From an uncultured Bacteroidales bacterium (GTDB lineage Bacteria; Bacteroidota; Bacteroidia; Bacteroidales; Paludibacteraceae): a stretch of 64,000 nucleotides of DNA. A model generated the notes under the pieces. The model was given only the letters and a program-made list of their open reading frames with translations. It was not told the DNA's origin and made no database searches. Positions 1 to 7,160 of the stretch are shown in pieces (the first letter of the stretch is position 1; each line of letters starts with the position of its first letter). Location: NCBI GenBank assembly GCA_902800215.1, contig CADCDS010000002.1, forward strand, positions 1 through 64,000, written 5' to 3'. The position numbers were made by a program, and so were the translations under genes.

Positions 1-481
1 CGCACTCCAACTCATAGAAACTACGCGCCTCGATATTCTCTATTCGCATTAAGATAAGATAGTGTGACCACGAGAGTATAAAACGAGGTAACTGAATTGG
101 AGCAACGGCGTTGCTCGAATTTGCAACCGCCTTAGAATAAGCGGTTTCCGAGTGACTTTCTAATTGTGGCAACGGCGTTGCGCTAATTGAAGCATTGGCG
201 TATGCTTGATAAAACTGGCGACATCTTTTAAGGGTGTCAAAAGTCCAATCTTCTCCATATCGTTCCATCAAACGAGCGGACAACTGACGAAGTACTTGTT
301 CTCCGTACTTGGCTCGTTCGCCTTGCTGCTCATCCTCCAAGATATAACGCCCAACTTCATAGCGAGTTTTAACCTCAGCTATCTTGACAGCGTTAACTAC
401 GTACGAGCGCGCTTGATCAATTAAAGAAGAAATGCGCTCGAACAATGCATCAATTCTTTCTGTTGCTTCTATATTAGCCAT
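1..481 (-). CDS. DUF1016 N-terminal domain protein (YhcG/PDDEXK-like), 3' end missing
   Basis: The gene starts at 481 and runs off the left edge, leaving 160 readable codons. The protein begins MANIEATERIDALFERI. It then shows the DUF1016 N-terminal pattern: a helical region with YEVGRYILEDEQQGERAKYG, then LKRCRQFYQAY, then LSWSHYLILMRIENIEARS, where the family has a conserved SWSHY segment. Family members usually carry a PD-(D/E)XK nuclease domain C-terminally, which would lie outside this window. They are often found in accessory DNA. About residues 99-129 form a low-complexity linker encoded by short DNA repeats (see 100-116 and 169-181). A matching promoter lies at 538-569. The family assignment is firm; the biological role is not known. 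Confidence 0.85.
   Translation of the reverse strand, partial: MANIEATERIDALFERISSLIDQARSYVVNAVKIAEVKTRYEVGRYILEDEQQGERAKYGEQVLRQLSARLMERYGEDWTFDTLKRCRQFYQAYANASISATPLPQLESHSETAYSKAVANSSNAVAPIQLPRFILSWSHYLILMRIENIEARSFYELEC
100..116. repeat. Inverted repeat inside the DUF1016 gene linker
   Basis: A perfect palindrome of 7-bp arms around GGC (GAGCAACGGCGTTGCTC). The same core, GCAACGGCGTTGC, recurs at 169-181. Both copies fall in the segment between the two conserved parts of the DUF1016 domain. Confidence 0.7.
169..181. repeat. Second copy of the GCAACGGCGTTGC palindrome
   Basis: A 13-bp palindrome identical to the core of the copy at 100-116. It is translated in the variable linker of the DUF1016 protein. 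Confidence 0.65.
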
Positions 482-537
482 ATTTGTATACTTTAGCGAT
501 TTTATCAATTAATTTTGCTGTCTTTCTATTCCCGCTG

Positions 538-569
538 CAAAATTACTAAAAAAGTTTGATATATGCAAA
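538..569 (-). promoter_or_regulatory. Promoter of the DUF1016 gene
   Basis: On the minus strand TTGCATATATC is followed, 20 bp after TTG, by TAATTTTGC. This is the Bacteroidota -33/-7 arrangement, placed about 55 bp upstream of the start at 481. Confidence 0.75.
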
Positions 570-575
570 TACAAT

Positions 576-1217
576 CTACTCTTTTACACGTTTCCAGACG
601 GTTTTTCCGTCGGTGGAGAAATCTGTCAATCCTTGACCGATGACAATCCGGGCATAGGCATTTTCAGGTGCTGCAATCCGTTCGTTTTCCGTATCTTGAA
701 TCTGAATAGGGATTAAGATGGTATCTGTCAGTATAGATAAAACCTCTTTGGGCATGCAACTTATGGAATAGTGTCCACTACAATTATCATATATCCCGAA
801 AGATAGCTTAATGTGCCAGCCGATATACGCATCTCCGTTGCACCTAATGTATGTGCTTATTTCACTTGGGGACGATTCAAATCGAGAAAGACCATTTTCC
901 ATGAAATTAGAGTAAATACCTGCTACTCTGTCGCCATAACATGATGCATAAGGATCGTCACATAGCCATATTTCCGTTTGAGGAAAAATGCTGTCCATGC
1001 CATATACAAAAGGTTTGTTTTCCCACCTCTTCCCAAGACTTTCATTCTCAAAGACAAACTCATCATTTAACGTATAAGGATAATAGTGTGAAAGTACGGT
1101 GATGTAATTATTCAGGTCTTTTTCGGTAGGTTCAATCTCGTTAGAACGAGGACCTCTACATGAAGAACATATTGCCGCTATGACAATAAGATTCGAAATA
1201 AATAATTTTGCTTTCAT
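576..1217 (-). CDS. Hypothetical lipoprotein, paralogue of its upstream neighbour
   Basis: The 213-residue protein has a type II signal peptide (MKAKLFISNLIVIAAICSSC, lipid-modified Cys at about 20), so it is probably anchored to a membrane. It is clearly related to the protein encoded just upstream (1238-1894). Both share the pattern Y-[YF]-PYTL-[ND]-[DE]-[EQ]-F near residue 45 and end with G-[LI]-x-DFS-x-[DN]-x-KT-x-W-[KR]-RV. A 20-bp gap separates the two, so they are likely co-transcribed. No known domain is recognised. Confidence 0.75.
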   Translation of the reverse strand: MKAKLFISNLIVIAAICSSCRGPRSNEIEPTEKDLNNYITVLSHYYPYTLNDEFVFENESLGKRWENKPFVYGMDSIFPQTEIWLCDDPYASCYGDRVAGIYSNFMENGLSRFESSPSEISTYIRCNGDAYIGWHIKLSFGIYDNCSGHYSISCMPKEVLSILTDTILIPIQIQDTENERIAAPENAYARIVIGQGLTDFSTDGKTVWKRVKE

Positions 1218-1237
1218 TGTAGTAGTGTTTTTATGAG

Positions 1238-1894
1238 TTATTTTGTTACACGTCTCCAGAATGTTTTGTTATCTAATGAGAAATCGACAATACCTTCACC
1301 CCTTACAATATGAACGCAAGCACCATCAACTATCGTCGTGTCCATATTTTGGCTGACAATGGTTTGAATTGGCACGCTAATCGTGTCCGTCAATATAGAC
1401 GTAAATTCTGATAGCTTACAGCTAACTTCTTTATATGCAGTAAAGTAATCTCTCAAGCTCAGACGAAAATCCATGCGCCAGATCATCTTGATAGGCGCAT
1501 CATTGTCTGACGGAATGTTGGAGATATAGGCCGATATGCGTTCTACCCAATAATGCGTCCATGGTATACTATCCGGGTTAATCCCGTTGTTAAACATACA
1601 TGCATGGACAGAACAATTCCATTCGCTATTTAAGTCTGTTCCCATTTCGTCATCAATAAATATCCTTGGATAGATACCATCTTTCCAGTTATCACAAGCT
1701 TTTGCCTCAATCCGATGATTCAGATCGTCGTTGACAAAAATAAACTGATCGTCCAACGTGTATGGAAAATATTTCAGAAGGGTAGCAACGCATGTTTCCG
1801 GCGTTATCTCTTTTATTTCTGGCTCAATCGGAGTGCATGCAGCAAAAAGGAAAATTGCGCATATGAAATTAACTAAAAAGATCTTCGTTTTCAT
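1238..1894 (-). CDS. Hypothetical lipoprotein, first of a tandem paralogous pair
   Basis: The 218-residue protein has a lipobox FLFAAC (Cys at about 20) after a hydrophobic signal segment. It is a tandem duplicate of 576-1217, sharing YFPYTLDDQF near residue 45 and the C-terminal DFS-KT-W-RRV block. Its promoter at 1939-1970 sits inside a 16-bp inverted repeat, and the leader is about 40 nt. The function is unknown. Position suggests a surface or periplasmic role linked to the nearby regulator at 2249-3628, but that is inference. Confidence 0.75.
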   Translation of the reverse strand: MKTKIFLVNFICAIFLFAACTPIEPEIKEITPETCVATLLKYFPYTLDDQFIFVNDDLNHRIEAKACDNWKDGIYPRIFIDDEMGTDLNSEWNCSVHACMFNNGINPDSIPWTHYWVERISAYISNIPSDNDAPIKMIWRMDFRLSLRDYFTAYKEVSCKLSEFTSILTDTISVPIQTIVSQNMDTTIVDGACVHIVRGEGIVDFSLDNKTFWRRVTK

Positions 1895-1921
1895 TGTAAT
1901 ATTATTTTAGTGAAACATAGA

Positions 1922-1977
1922 AGTATTATTTGACGGTGCAAAGGTACGAAAAATTTTTGATACCGCCAAATAATACT
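1922..1977. repeat. 16-bp inverted repeat enclosing a promoter
   Basis: The left arm at 1922-1937 is AGTATTATTTGACGGT. The right arm at 1962-1977 is its reverse complement with one mismatch (15 of 16). The 24-bp interior holds the -7 box, and the right arm holds the -33 TTTG of the lipoprotein promoter. Confidence 0.75.
1939..1970 (-). promoter_or_regulatory. Promoter of the lipoprotein pair
   Basis: On the minus strand TTGGCGGTATC is followed, 20 bp after TTG, by TACCTTTGC. It drives 1238-1894 and probably 576-1217. It lies within the inverted repeat 1922-1977. Confidence 0.7.
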
Positions 1978-1990
1978 ACATTTTTTTTAC

Positions 1991-2095
1991 TTATTGTACC
2001 ACAAATTGTCCTACTAAAGCGCCTTCTTCTGCCTGAAGCATTGTCGGTATTGTCAAGAGTGCGCCCAATACCAAAGCGATAAAAGTTCTTTTCAT
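1991..2095 (-). CDS. Small secreted peptide, 34 residues
   Basis: The ORF has an ATG at 2095 and a TAA at 1991. It encodes a typical signal peptide (MKRTFIALVLGALL, then TIPTMLQA with an AxA-like site) and a mature tail of only about 12 residues, EEGALVGQFVVQ. It has its own promoter (2152-2182) and a leader hairpin (2126-2149), which argues for a real gene. It lies between a TPR-TM-HTH regulator and two lipoproteins. It could be a secreted peptide, a signalling peptide or a leader ORF. No family is recognised. Confidence 0.5.
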   Translation of the reverse strand: MKRTFIALVLGALLTIPTMLQAEEGALVGQFVVQ

Positions 2096-2125
2096 AAATA
2101 CAGTAATTTTGATTAGTTAATGATC

Positions 2126-2149
2126 GCATCAAACCTATTCGTTTGACGC
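2126..2149 (-). promoter_or_regulatory. Leader hairpin of the small peptide mRNA
   Basis: GCATCAAAC, a 6-nt loop, and GTTTGACGC form a 9-bp stem with one wobble. It is immediately downstream of the -7 box, so it would form the 5' end of the transcript. Confidence 0.4.
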
Positions 2150-2151
2150 TG

Positions 2152-2182
2152 CAAAATTACTGCTTTTTGACGACATGCGCAA
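2152..2182 (-). promoter_or_regulatory. Promoter of the 34-residue peptide gene
   Basis: On the minus strand TTGCGCATGTC is followed, 20 bp after TTG, by TAATTTTGC. The start codon is about 56 bp downstream. Confidence 0.65.
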
Positions 2183-2185
2183 GAA

Positions 2186-2220
2186 ATAGCGGTCTACAAT
2201 TGCAAAATGTAAATCGCTAT
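2186..2220 (-). terminator. Possible terminator of the TPR-HTH regulator gene
   Basis: Arms ATAGCG and CGCTAT enclose 23 nt, with TTTCTT after the hairpin on the minus strand. The stem is short and the T run weak. GGTCTACAATT occurs here (2191-2201) and again across the regulator's stop codon (2246-2256). Confidence 0.35.
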
Positions 2221-2248
2221 AAATCAGTAAGAAATAAAATATAATGGT

Positions 2249-3628
2249 CTACAATTCATGAAGAAGGTATGATTTTAACTCTGTCGGAGTGGTTTTTAGC
2301 TTGTCAGAAGTGCGTTTTTTGAGCGTTTTAATGCCAGACGGATAACTATAATGGATAGTATCGGCTATCCGCTTTAACGGAAAATCCAATACGGTTAATA
2401 TACAGAATCGAATCTCCGTCTCGTTTAATCCTTTTGCTTCCAATTTGCTCACCATGCCACCCATATACAAATCGGCATCGGATTTCATGGATGTATAATT
2501 CTTCCAATGCAATGTGTTGTTCAGATCATTGACATCAATGTGCTTTTTGATGGATGCCACGATTTCTTCGGCATGCTTGTTGTGTATGGATAGAATCTGA
2601 TTTTGCATTTGATGCTTGCGCTTCCTGTTTCTTACAACCATAATTACAACTACCGACAAAGCACATGCTACAATAACTATCGGATACACAGGTTTCTTTT
2701 TCGGAACGCGGTTGAGATCCAATTCCATCCATTGTACCGCCTGCGCCAGTCTGGCACGTTTGCTTTCTATGATCTTCTGAGCATCTGCTCTGTCTGCAGC
2801 TGTTTCCCGAATCGCATCAGCGTCTTTGGTGGCATCATCGTTCGTTAATATATACAAGGCATTATTCACGAAATAAGGCTCATCGGTTTTTGCTAAAACT
2901 ATATTGGCATAATAAGTAGCCGAATCTCGCTCTCCCAAATAGGAAAAGGCTTGAGCAATCTGAATATAGGAAACAAGAGGAGGATTTTCTCCTGATAATG
3001 CACAATGAGCATATATGATGGTTGAATCATATTGTTTGCATTTCAGATACAATTCAGCTTTGGTTTCCAAAAGAACAGATATTAAGTCACGACTGTTAGC
3101 GTTTGTTTCTATCTCATCTAATAGCGCCAAAGTTTCCTCTTTCTTTCCTTGCTCTGCCATTTCGAACGCCATATTGTTAAGTCCATAATAATAAAACAGC
3201 GTATCCCCATTGCGTAAATACATGTCTGCCGACTTCTCAAACATATCGTAAGACAGTTGGAATTCTTCTGCGCGATGACACATGTCCCCCATGTTGCTAT
3301 AGATGCGTCCGAGGATATGGAAGTCGGTAGAGGATGAACGTGTGGCATTGATAAACGCCTGCATAGCGGAAACGGGATCATCTTGGGTGCGAAGCAGACG
3401 ACCGTAGTGATAGCAGGCATGCGCAAACTCATCGGGATAACGGGTGCGCTGTTCCCCTAATTCCTCATAGGCATGCGCAAGCGAAAGGCTGTCGGTATAG
3501 GACCAGCCGGACAGCCAGAGGCTATCCGCCTCCGTTACAGTGCGCAACGCCTCCTCCGGCGTTTTCGGCGCTGCACAAGCAGAGAGCACCACCGCCAAAA
3601 CCCATACTATGATATGATTCTTTATCAT
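2249..3628 (-). CDS. Lipoprotein-type TPR protein with membrane segment and C-terminal HTH
   Basis: The start is taken at 3628 (MIKNHIIVWVLAVVLSAC). The longer reading from 3667 runs through the promoter. The protein begins with a type II signal peptide (lipobox LSAC). An extended helical region follows with TPR-like repeats (for example about residues 85-240). A membrane helix (YPIVIVACALSVVVIMVV, about 315-335) is followed by a basic stretch. The C-terminal region ends in a LuxR-like helix-turn-helix (TEIRFCILTVLDFPLKRIAD, then TLKKRTSDKLKTTPTELKSY). This periplasmic TPR plus cytoplasmic DNA-binding layout is common in Bacteroidales regulators. The likely targets are the adjacent peptide and lipoprotein genes, by inference. 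The leader is very short (8 nt from -7 box to ATG). Confidence 0.75.
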   Translation of the reverse strand: MIKNHIIVWVLAVVLSACAAPKTPEEALRTVTEADSLWLSGWSYTDSLSLAHAYEELGEQRTRYPDEFAHACYHYGRLLRTQDDPVSAMQAFINATRSSSTDFHILGRIYSNMGDMCHRAEEFQLSYDMFEKSADMYLRNGDTLFYYYGLNNMAFEMAEQGKKEETLALLDEIETNANSRDLISVLLETKAELYLKCKQYDSTIIYAHCALSGENPPLVSYIQIAQAFSYLGERDSATYYANIVLAKTDEPYFVNNALYILTNDDATKDADAIRETAADRADAQKIIESKRARLAQAVQWMELDLNRVPKKKPVYPIVIVACALSVVVIMVVRNRKRKHQMQNQILSIHNKHAEEIVASIKKHIDVNDLNNTLHWKNYTSMKSDADLYMGGMVSKLEAKGLNETEIRFCILTVLDFPLKRIADTIHYSYPSGIKTLKKRTSDKLKTTPTELKSYLLHEL

Positions 3629-3636
3629 TCCCGCCG

Positions 3637-3668
3637 CAAAAGTACTGCTTTTTTTTGATATACGCAAA
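3637..3668 (-). promoter_or_regulatory. Promoter of the TPR-HTH regulator
   Basis: On the minus strand TTGCGTATATC is followed, 20 bp after TTG, by TACTTTTGC. The ATG at 3628 is only 8 nt beyond the box. Confidence 0.75.
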
Positions 3669-3772
3669 TAAAAAAGAGAAAATTTTGGCTATTTTAGACC
3701 GTAAGATAGAAGAGTTGCAACGGGACGCGGGTGCGCGTACGTACGCGTTTTCCTTACTTTAACCCATAAAAT

Positions 3773-3795
3773 GCACCCTTTTGGGTGCTTTTTTT
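3773..3795 (+). terminator. Rho-independent terminator with no upstream plus-strand gene
   Basis: GCACCC, TTTT loop, GGGTGC, then seven T. It lies directly upstream of the 3872 gene's promoter. No plus-strand ORF precedes it, so it may end a small RNA or isolate the promoter. A 14-bp palindrome (CGCGTACGTACGCG) is at 3734-3747. Confidence 0.6.
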
Positions 3796-3804
3796 GTTTA
3801 TCTC

Positions 3805-3835
3805 TTGTGTATTTCAAAAAAAAGCAGTACCTTTG
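3805..3835 (+). promoter_or_regulatory. Promoter of the cytidylate-kinase-like gene
   Basis: TTGTGTATTTC is followed, 20 bp after TTG, by TACCTTTGC. It fixes the start downstream at 3872. Confidence 0.75.
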
Positions 3836-3871
3836 CAACGCAAAATTGAATTAACAAAAGTTAATCATCAT

Positions 3872-4438
3872 ATGGATAAACGATTTATTGTTACTATCGG
3901 TCGGGAGTTTGGTACCGGTGGACGTAAGATTGCCTCAGAGTTGGCAGAATTGTTAGGCGTGCCGTTGTATGACCGTCAAGTGTTGGAACCCATCCGCGAG
4001 GAGTATAACCTGACGCAGGAAGAGGTAGATCAAATCAAATCGGTCAAGCCGAGTTGGTGGTACGAGAACGTATCGCAGGACTTGTACAACGAAGAAGAGA
4101 AATTGGTTCGTGATTTAGCAGAGAAGGAATCGTTCGTGCTTTTAGGGCGCACCGGTTTTCATATTTTCCGTGATGATGAACGTGCGTTTAAGGTGTTCCT
4201 GATGGCAGACAAGACCTTCCGTCGCGACAAAGTGGCGAGACGCCTCAATATCAACGAAGGTAGCGCGGATGTGTTGATAGACAAGGTGGACATGGCGCGT
4301 GAGAACTTCACGAAGACCTTCAGCGGCAAAACCCGTTATGATGCACGAAACTACGATCTCGTACTCAATGTGACCAATCTCGACCCTGCGGAGGTAGCGC
4401 GCTTCATCGCAGAGTGCGTGGAACGGAAACAGAAGTGA
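3872..4438 (+). CDS. Cytidylate kinase-like family protein
   Basis: The 188-residue P-loop protein begins MDKRFIVTIGREFGTGGRKIA. The GREFGTGGR segment at 10-18 is the hallmark phosphate-binding loop of the cytidylate-kinase-like family (AAA_26), where E and G residues replace the usual GKS. A YDRQVL segment and a later FLMADKTFRR-like LID region fit a nucleoside-phosphate kinase fold. The substrate is not established for this family. An in-frame ATG at 3785 lies upstream of and inside the promoter and is rejected. The gene is monocistronic. Confidence 0.8.
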   Translation: MDKRFIVTIGREFGTGGRKIASELAELLGVPLYDRQVLEPIREEYNLTQEEVDQIKSVKPSWWYENVSQDLYNEEEKLVRDLAEKESFVLLGRTGFHIFRDDERAFKVFLMADKTFRRDKVARRLNINEGSADVLIDKVDMARENFTKTFSGKTRYDARNYDLVLNVTNLDPAEVARFIAECVERKQK

Positions 4439-4507
4439 GTCCGTTTAAGGACAAAGTTGTTTTTGTCCCTAAAAAAATAAAAAATCGGCAAAAAGAATGG
4501 CATATGC

Positions 4508-4538
4508 TTGCGTATGTCATTTTTTTTTTGTAATTTTG
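4508..4538 (+). promoter_or_regulatory. Promoter of the YhcH-family gene
   Basis: TTGCGTATGTC is followed, 20 bp after TTG, by TAATTTTGC. The -33 block also forms the 3' arm of a hairpin (GGCATATG/CGTATGTC) followed by ten T, so it may double as the terminator of the preceding gene. Confidence 0.75.
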
Positions 4539-4571
4539 CACGCAAAATGTGCAAAACTAAAAAATAACGAT

Positions 4572-5027
4572 ATGATACTCGACAAATTAGAGAATGCAGA
4601 CTGGTACTATGACAGCGTACCGGGACTGAAGGAATTCATGAAGTTTTACAATGACAATGACCTGGAAGAGATGCCGGCATGTAAGATCTATCTGGATGGA
4701 AAAGATCTGTTTGTGAACATCCTGGACTTCAAAGGTAAGGAAGAATCCAAATGCCGCATGGAGGCGCACAAGGATTATCTGGATATCCAGATTCCGCTGG
4801 GTGACAACGAAGAGATGGGTTGGAAAGCGCAGGTGGATTGTCAGGAAGTGACGCAAGAGTATGACGAAGGAAAAGATGTGGAGTTCTACGGAGATAAGGC
4901 AACAGCTCGTTTTGTCGTTCCTGCCGGTCATTTTGCCGTCTTCTTCCCGTCGGATGCACACCAACCGGGTATCGCTCCGGGTAAAGAGTACCGGAAGTTA
5001 ATTGTTAAGGCAAGAGTAAATAATTAA
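4572..5027 (+). CDS. YhcH/YjgK/YiaL family protein (DUF386)
   Basis: The 151-residue cupin-like protein has the family's metal-site pattern: EAHKDYLDIQ at about 66-75, EFYGDK at about 104, and the FFPSDAHQPG motif at about 126. Family members (such as E. coli YiaL and the EbgC type) are linked to handling of sugar anomers or sialic-acid-related sugars. It is probably a small sugar-processing enzyme, with substrate unknown. It precedes glgB and nagB. The start at 4572 is chosen because the promoter lies at 4508-4538. Confidence 0.82.
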   Translation: MILDKLENADWYYDSVPGLKEFMKFYNDNDLEEMPACKIYLDGKDLFVNILDFKGKEESKCRMEAHKDYLDIQIPLGDNEEMGWKAQVDCQEVTQEYDEGKDVEFYGDKATARFVVPAGHFAVFFPSDAHQPGIAPGKEYRKLIVKARVNN

Positions 5028-5067
5028 CCCGTCGGTATACCGGTATCCCGTTATTCCGGTATCCCGA
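5028..5067. repeat. Degenerate short-period repeat between genes
   Basis: Variants of GGTATCC/CGGTATC with a period of roughly 7 nt fill most of the gap before glgB. This belongs to the dispersed heptad-repeat class described in the findings. Confidence 0.5.
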
Positions 5068-5082
5068 AAAATTGCAAATACT

Positions 5083-7134
5083 ATGAAGAAAGAAAAACAC
5101 TTGAAGATCGTTGAGCGTGATCCGTATCTGCAACCGTACGAAAGTGCTCTGCAGGCACGTGCGGATTATGCGCGTAATAAAGAAGCTGAACTGACAGGCG
5201 GAAAACCGCTCAGTGAGTGGGCTTCGGGTTATTTATATTTCGGATTGCATAAGGTCCCCAAAGGCTGGGTGATTCGAGAGTGGGCTCCGAACGCAACGGC
5301 GATCTATATCAAAGGCGATATGAACAACTGGCAGAAGGACGAGAAATACCGTCTGCAACCGGTTGGTAATGGTGTTTGGGAAGCGAAGTTGCCGGAGAAA
5401 GCACTCCAACACGGACAACTCTATAAATTGCTCGTGGAATGGAATGGCGGTTATGGAGAACGTATCCCGTCTTATGTACGTCGTGTGGTACAAGATGATC
5501 AGACTAAAATCTTCTCTGCCCAAGTATGGAATGAACCCGAGTTCGCTTGGAAACATAAAGGCAAACGCCTCAAAGAGAAAGGTGCCCTCTACATCTACGA
5601 ATGCCATATCGGTATGTCTTCGGCAGAAGAGAAAGTAAGTTCCTACGAAGAGTTCCGTCGGGATGTACTGCCGCGTATTGACAAACTGGGATACAACTGC
5701 ATCCAGATCATGGCGATTCAGGAACACCCGTACTACGGTTCCTTCGGTTACCATGTGTCCAATTTCTTTGCGGCTTCCAGTCGTTTCGGTACACCGAATG
5801 AATTGAAGGCGCTGATCGACGATGCGCACGGTAGAGGTATACATGTGATTATGGACCTCGTACACAGTCACGCGGTAAAGAATGAACTCGAAGGTCTGGG
5901 TAACTTCGACGGTACGCCGTATCAGTATTTCCATGATGGAGCACGCCGGGAACACCCGGCATGGGATTCGCTCTGTTTCAACTACGGTAAGAACGAAGTG
6001 CTGCATTTCCTGCTTTCGAACTGTAAGTTCTGGTTGGATGAATATGACTTTGACGGTTTCCGTTTTGACGGTGTGACCTCGATGATCTACCGCAGTCACG
6101 GTTTGGGCGAAGACTTCAACGGCTATCCTTCTTATTTCAACGGCAACGAAGACGGTGACGCGTTGATGTATCTGACGCTTGCCAATAAGGTGATTCACGA
6201 AGTGAAACCCGAAGCAATCACGATCGCCGAAGAGATGAGCGGCATGCCGGGTCTGGCAGCTTCCATCGAAGATGGCGGTGTCGGTTTCGATTACCGTCTG
6301 GCAATGGGTATTCCGGATTTCTGGATCAAGTATATCAAGGAAGTGAAGGATGAAGACTGGAAAGCCGGTCATATCCTCTTTGAGATGACGAACCGCCGTG
6401 AGGACGAGAAGACGATCTCCTATGCAGAGAGTCATGACCAAGCACTCGTAGGCGATAAGACGATCATCTTCCGCCTTGTGGACGCTGATATGTACTGGCA
6501 TTTCGAGCATGGTCACTCTACCTATATGGCCGATCGCGGTATAGCCTTGCATAAGATGATCCGTCTCGTCACGGCATCGACGATAAATGGCGGTTACCTC
6601 ACCTTCATGGGTAATGAGTTCGGACATCCCGAATGGATCGATTTCCCGCGTGAGGGCAACGGCTGGAGTTATAAGTACGCACGTCGTCAGTGGGATCTGG
6701 TGGATAATCCGAATTATTTCTTTGCCGACCTGAACCGCTTCGATGAGAAGATGATTCATCTGCTCAAGAAACACTTGCTTATCCAGAATCCGACCGCCGA
6801 GGAGAAGAAATACAATGTAGGCAAACACCTGCCGTGGGTAATGAAATGGTGGGACAACGAGGGTGACCAAGTAGTGGCATACTCCCGTGGTGACCTGCTG
6901 TTCATCTTCAACTGGAACGGTCAGAAGTCGTTCACGGACTACGGCATGTTGGTTCCGGAAGGTAAATATGAAGTGGTGCTTAACACCGATGCCAAGGAGT
7001 TTGCCGGTTTTGGTCTGAGTGATGATTCCGTAGCCCATTTCACAGAGCATGACGAACTCTACGCGAAAGACGGCAAGGGATGGTTGAAGATGTACCTGCC
7101 GGCACGCAGTGCAGTTGTATTGAAAAAATCATAA
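5083..7134 (+). CDS. glgB: 1,4-alpha-glucan branching enzyme
   Basis: The 683-residue cytoplasmic GH13 enzyme makes alpha-1,6 branches in glycogen. An N-terminal CBM48-like domain (WVIREWAPNATAIYI, DMNNWQ at about 64-90) is followed by the (beta/alpha)8 barrel. Catalytic residues are visible: nucleophile D329 in GFRFDGV, acid/base E383 in TIAEEMSG, and H451-D452 in SHDQALVGDKT. The sequence type (IYECHIGMS, GNEFGHPEW) matches the eukaryote-like branching enzymes of Bacteroidetes. It is followed 26 bp later by nagB. Confidence 0.93.
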   Translation: MKKEKHLKIVERDPYLQPYESALQARADYARNKEAELTGGKPLSEWASGYLYFGLHKVPKGWVIREWAPNATAIYIKGDMNNWQKDEKYRLQPVGNGVWEAKLPEKALQHGQLYKLLVEWNGGYGERIPSYVRRVVQDDQTKIFSAQVWNEPEFAWKHKGKRLKEKGALYIYECHIGMSSAEEKVSSYEEFRRDVLPRIDKLGYNCIQIMAIQEHPYYGSFGYHVSNFFAASSRFGTPNELKALIDDAHGRGIHVIMDLVHSHAVKNELEGLGNFDGTPYQYFHDGARREHPAWDSLCFNYGKNEVLHFLLSNCKFWLDEYDFDGFRFDGVTSMIYRSHGLGEDFNGYPSYFNGNEDGDALMYLTLANKVIHEVKPEAITIAEEMSGMPGLAASIEDGGVGFDYRLAMGIPDFWIKYIKEVKDEDWKAGHILFEMTNRREDEKTISYAESHDQALVGDKTIIFRLVDADMYWHFEHGHSTYMADRGIALHKMIRLVTASTINGGYLTFMGNEFGHPEWIDFPREGNGWSYKYARRQWDLVDNPNYFFADLNRFDEKMIHLLKKHLLIQNPTAEEKKYNVGKHLPWVMKWWDNEGDQVVAYSRGDLLFIFNWNGQKSFTDYGMLVPEGKYEVVLNTDAKEFAGFGLSDDSVAHFTEHDELYAKDGKGWLKMYLPARSAVVLKKS

Positions 7135-7160
7135 ATTTGAAATCATAAATTAGAAATAGA
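7127..7160. repeat. Heptad repeat between glgB and nagB
   Basis: AATCATA/AATTTGA/AATCATA/AATTAGA, with 7-nt periodicity. It starts within the last glgB codons and ends at the nagB start. The same motif recurs at 26246-26279. Confidence 0.6.

Noticed and set aside
206..424. 72-codon plus-strand frame at the left edge
   Set aside because: It lies opposite the DUF1016 gene, which has clear family motifs.
1922..1977. Invertible promoter as a firm call
   Set aside because: The arms are good, but the 24-bp interior is far shorter than known invertible promoters and no recombinase is nearby. It was kept only as one option.
1926..2132. 68-codon minus-strand frame
   Set aside because: It overlaps a better supported 34-codon ORF with a signal peptide, and runs through a promoter and inverted repeat.
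4451..4471. GGACAAA/TTTGTCC hairpin after the cytidylate-kinase-like gene
   Set aside because: It is followed by A's rather than T's on the plus strand, so it is weak as a terminator. The better candidate overlaps the next promoter.
5233..7050. 605-codon open frame opposite glgB
   Set aside because: It mirrors the codon bias of glgB, has no family features, and the forward gene has all catalytic motifs.
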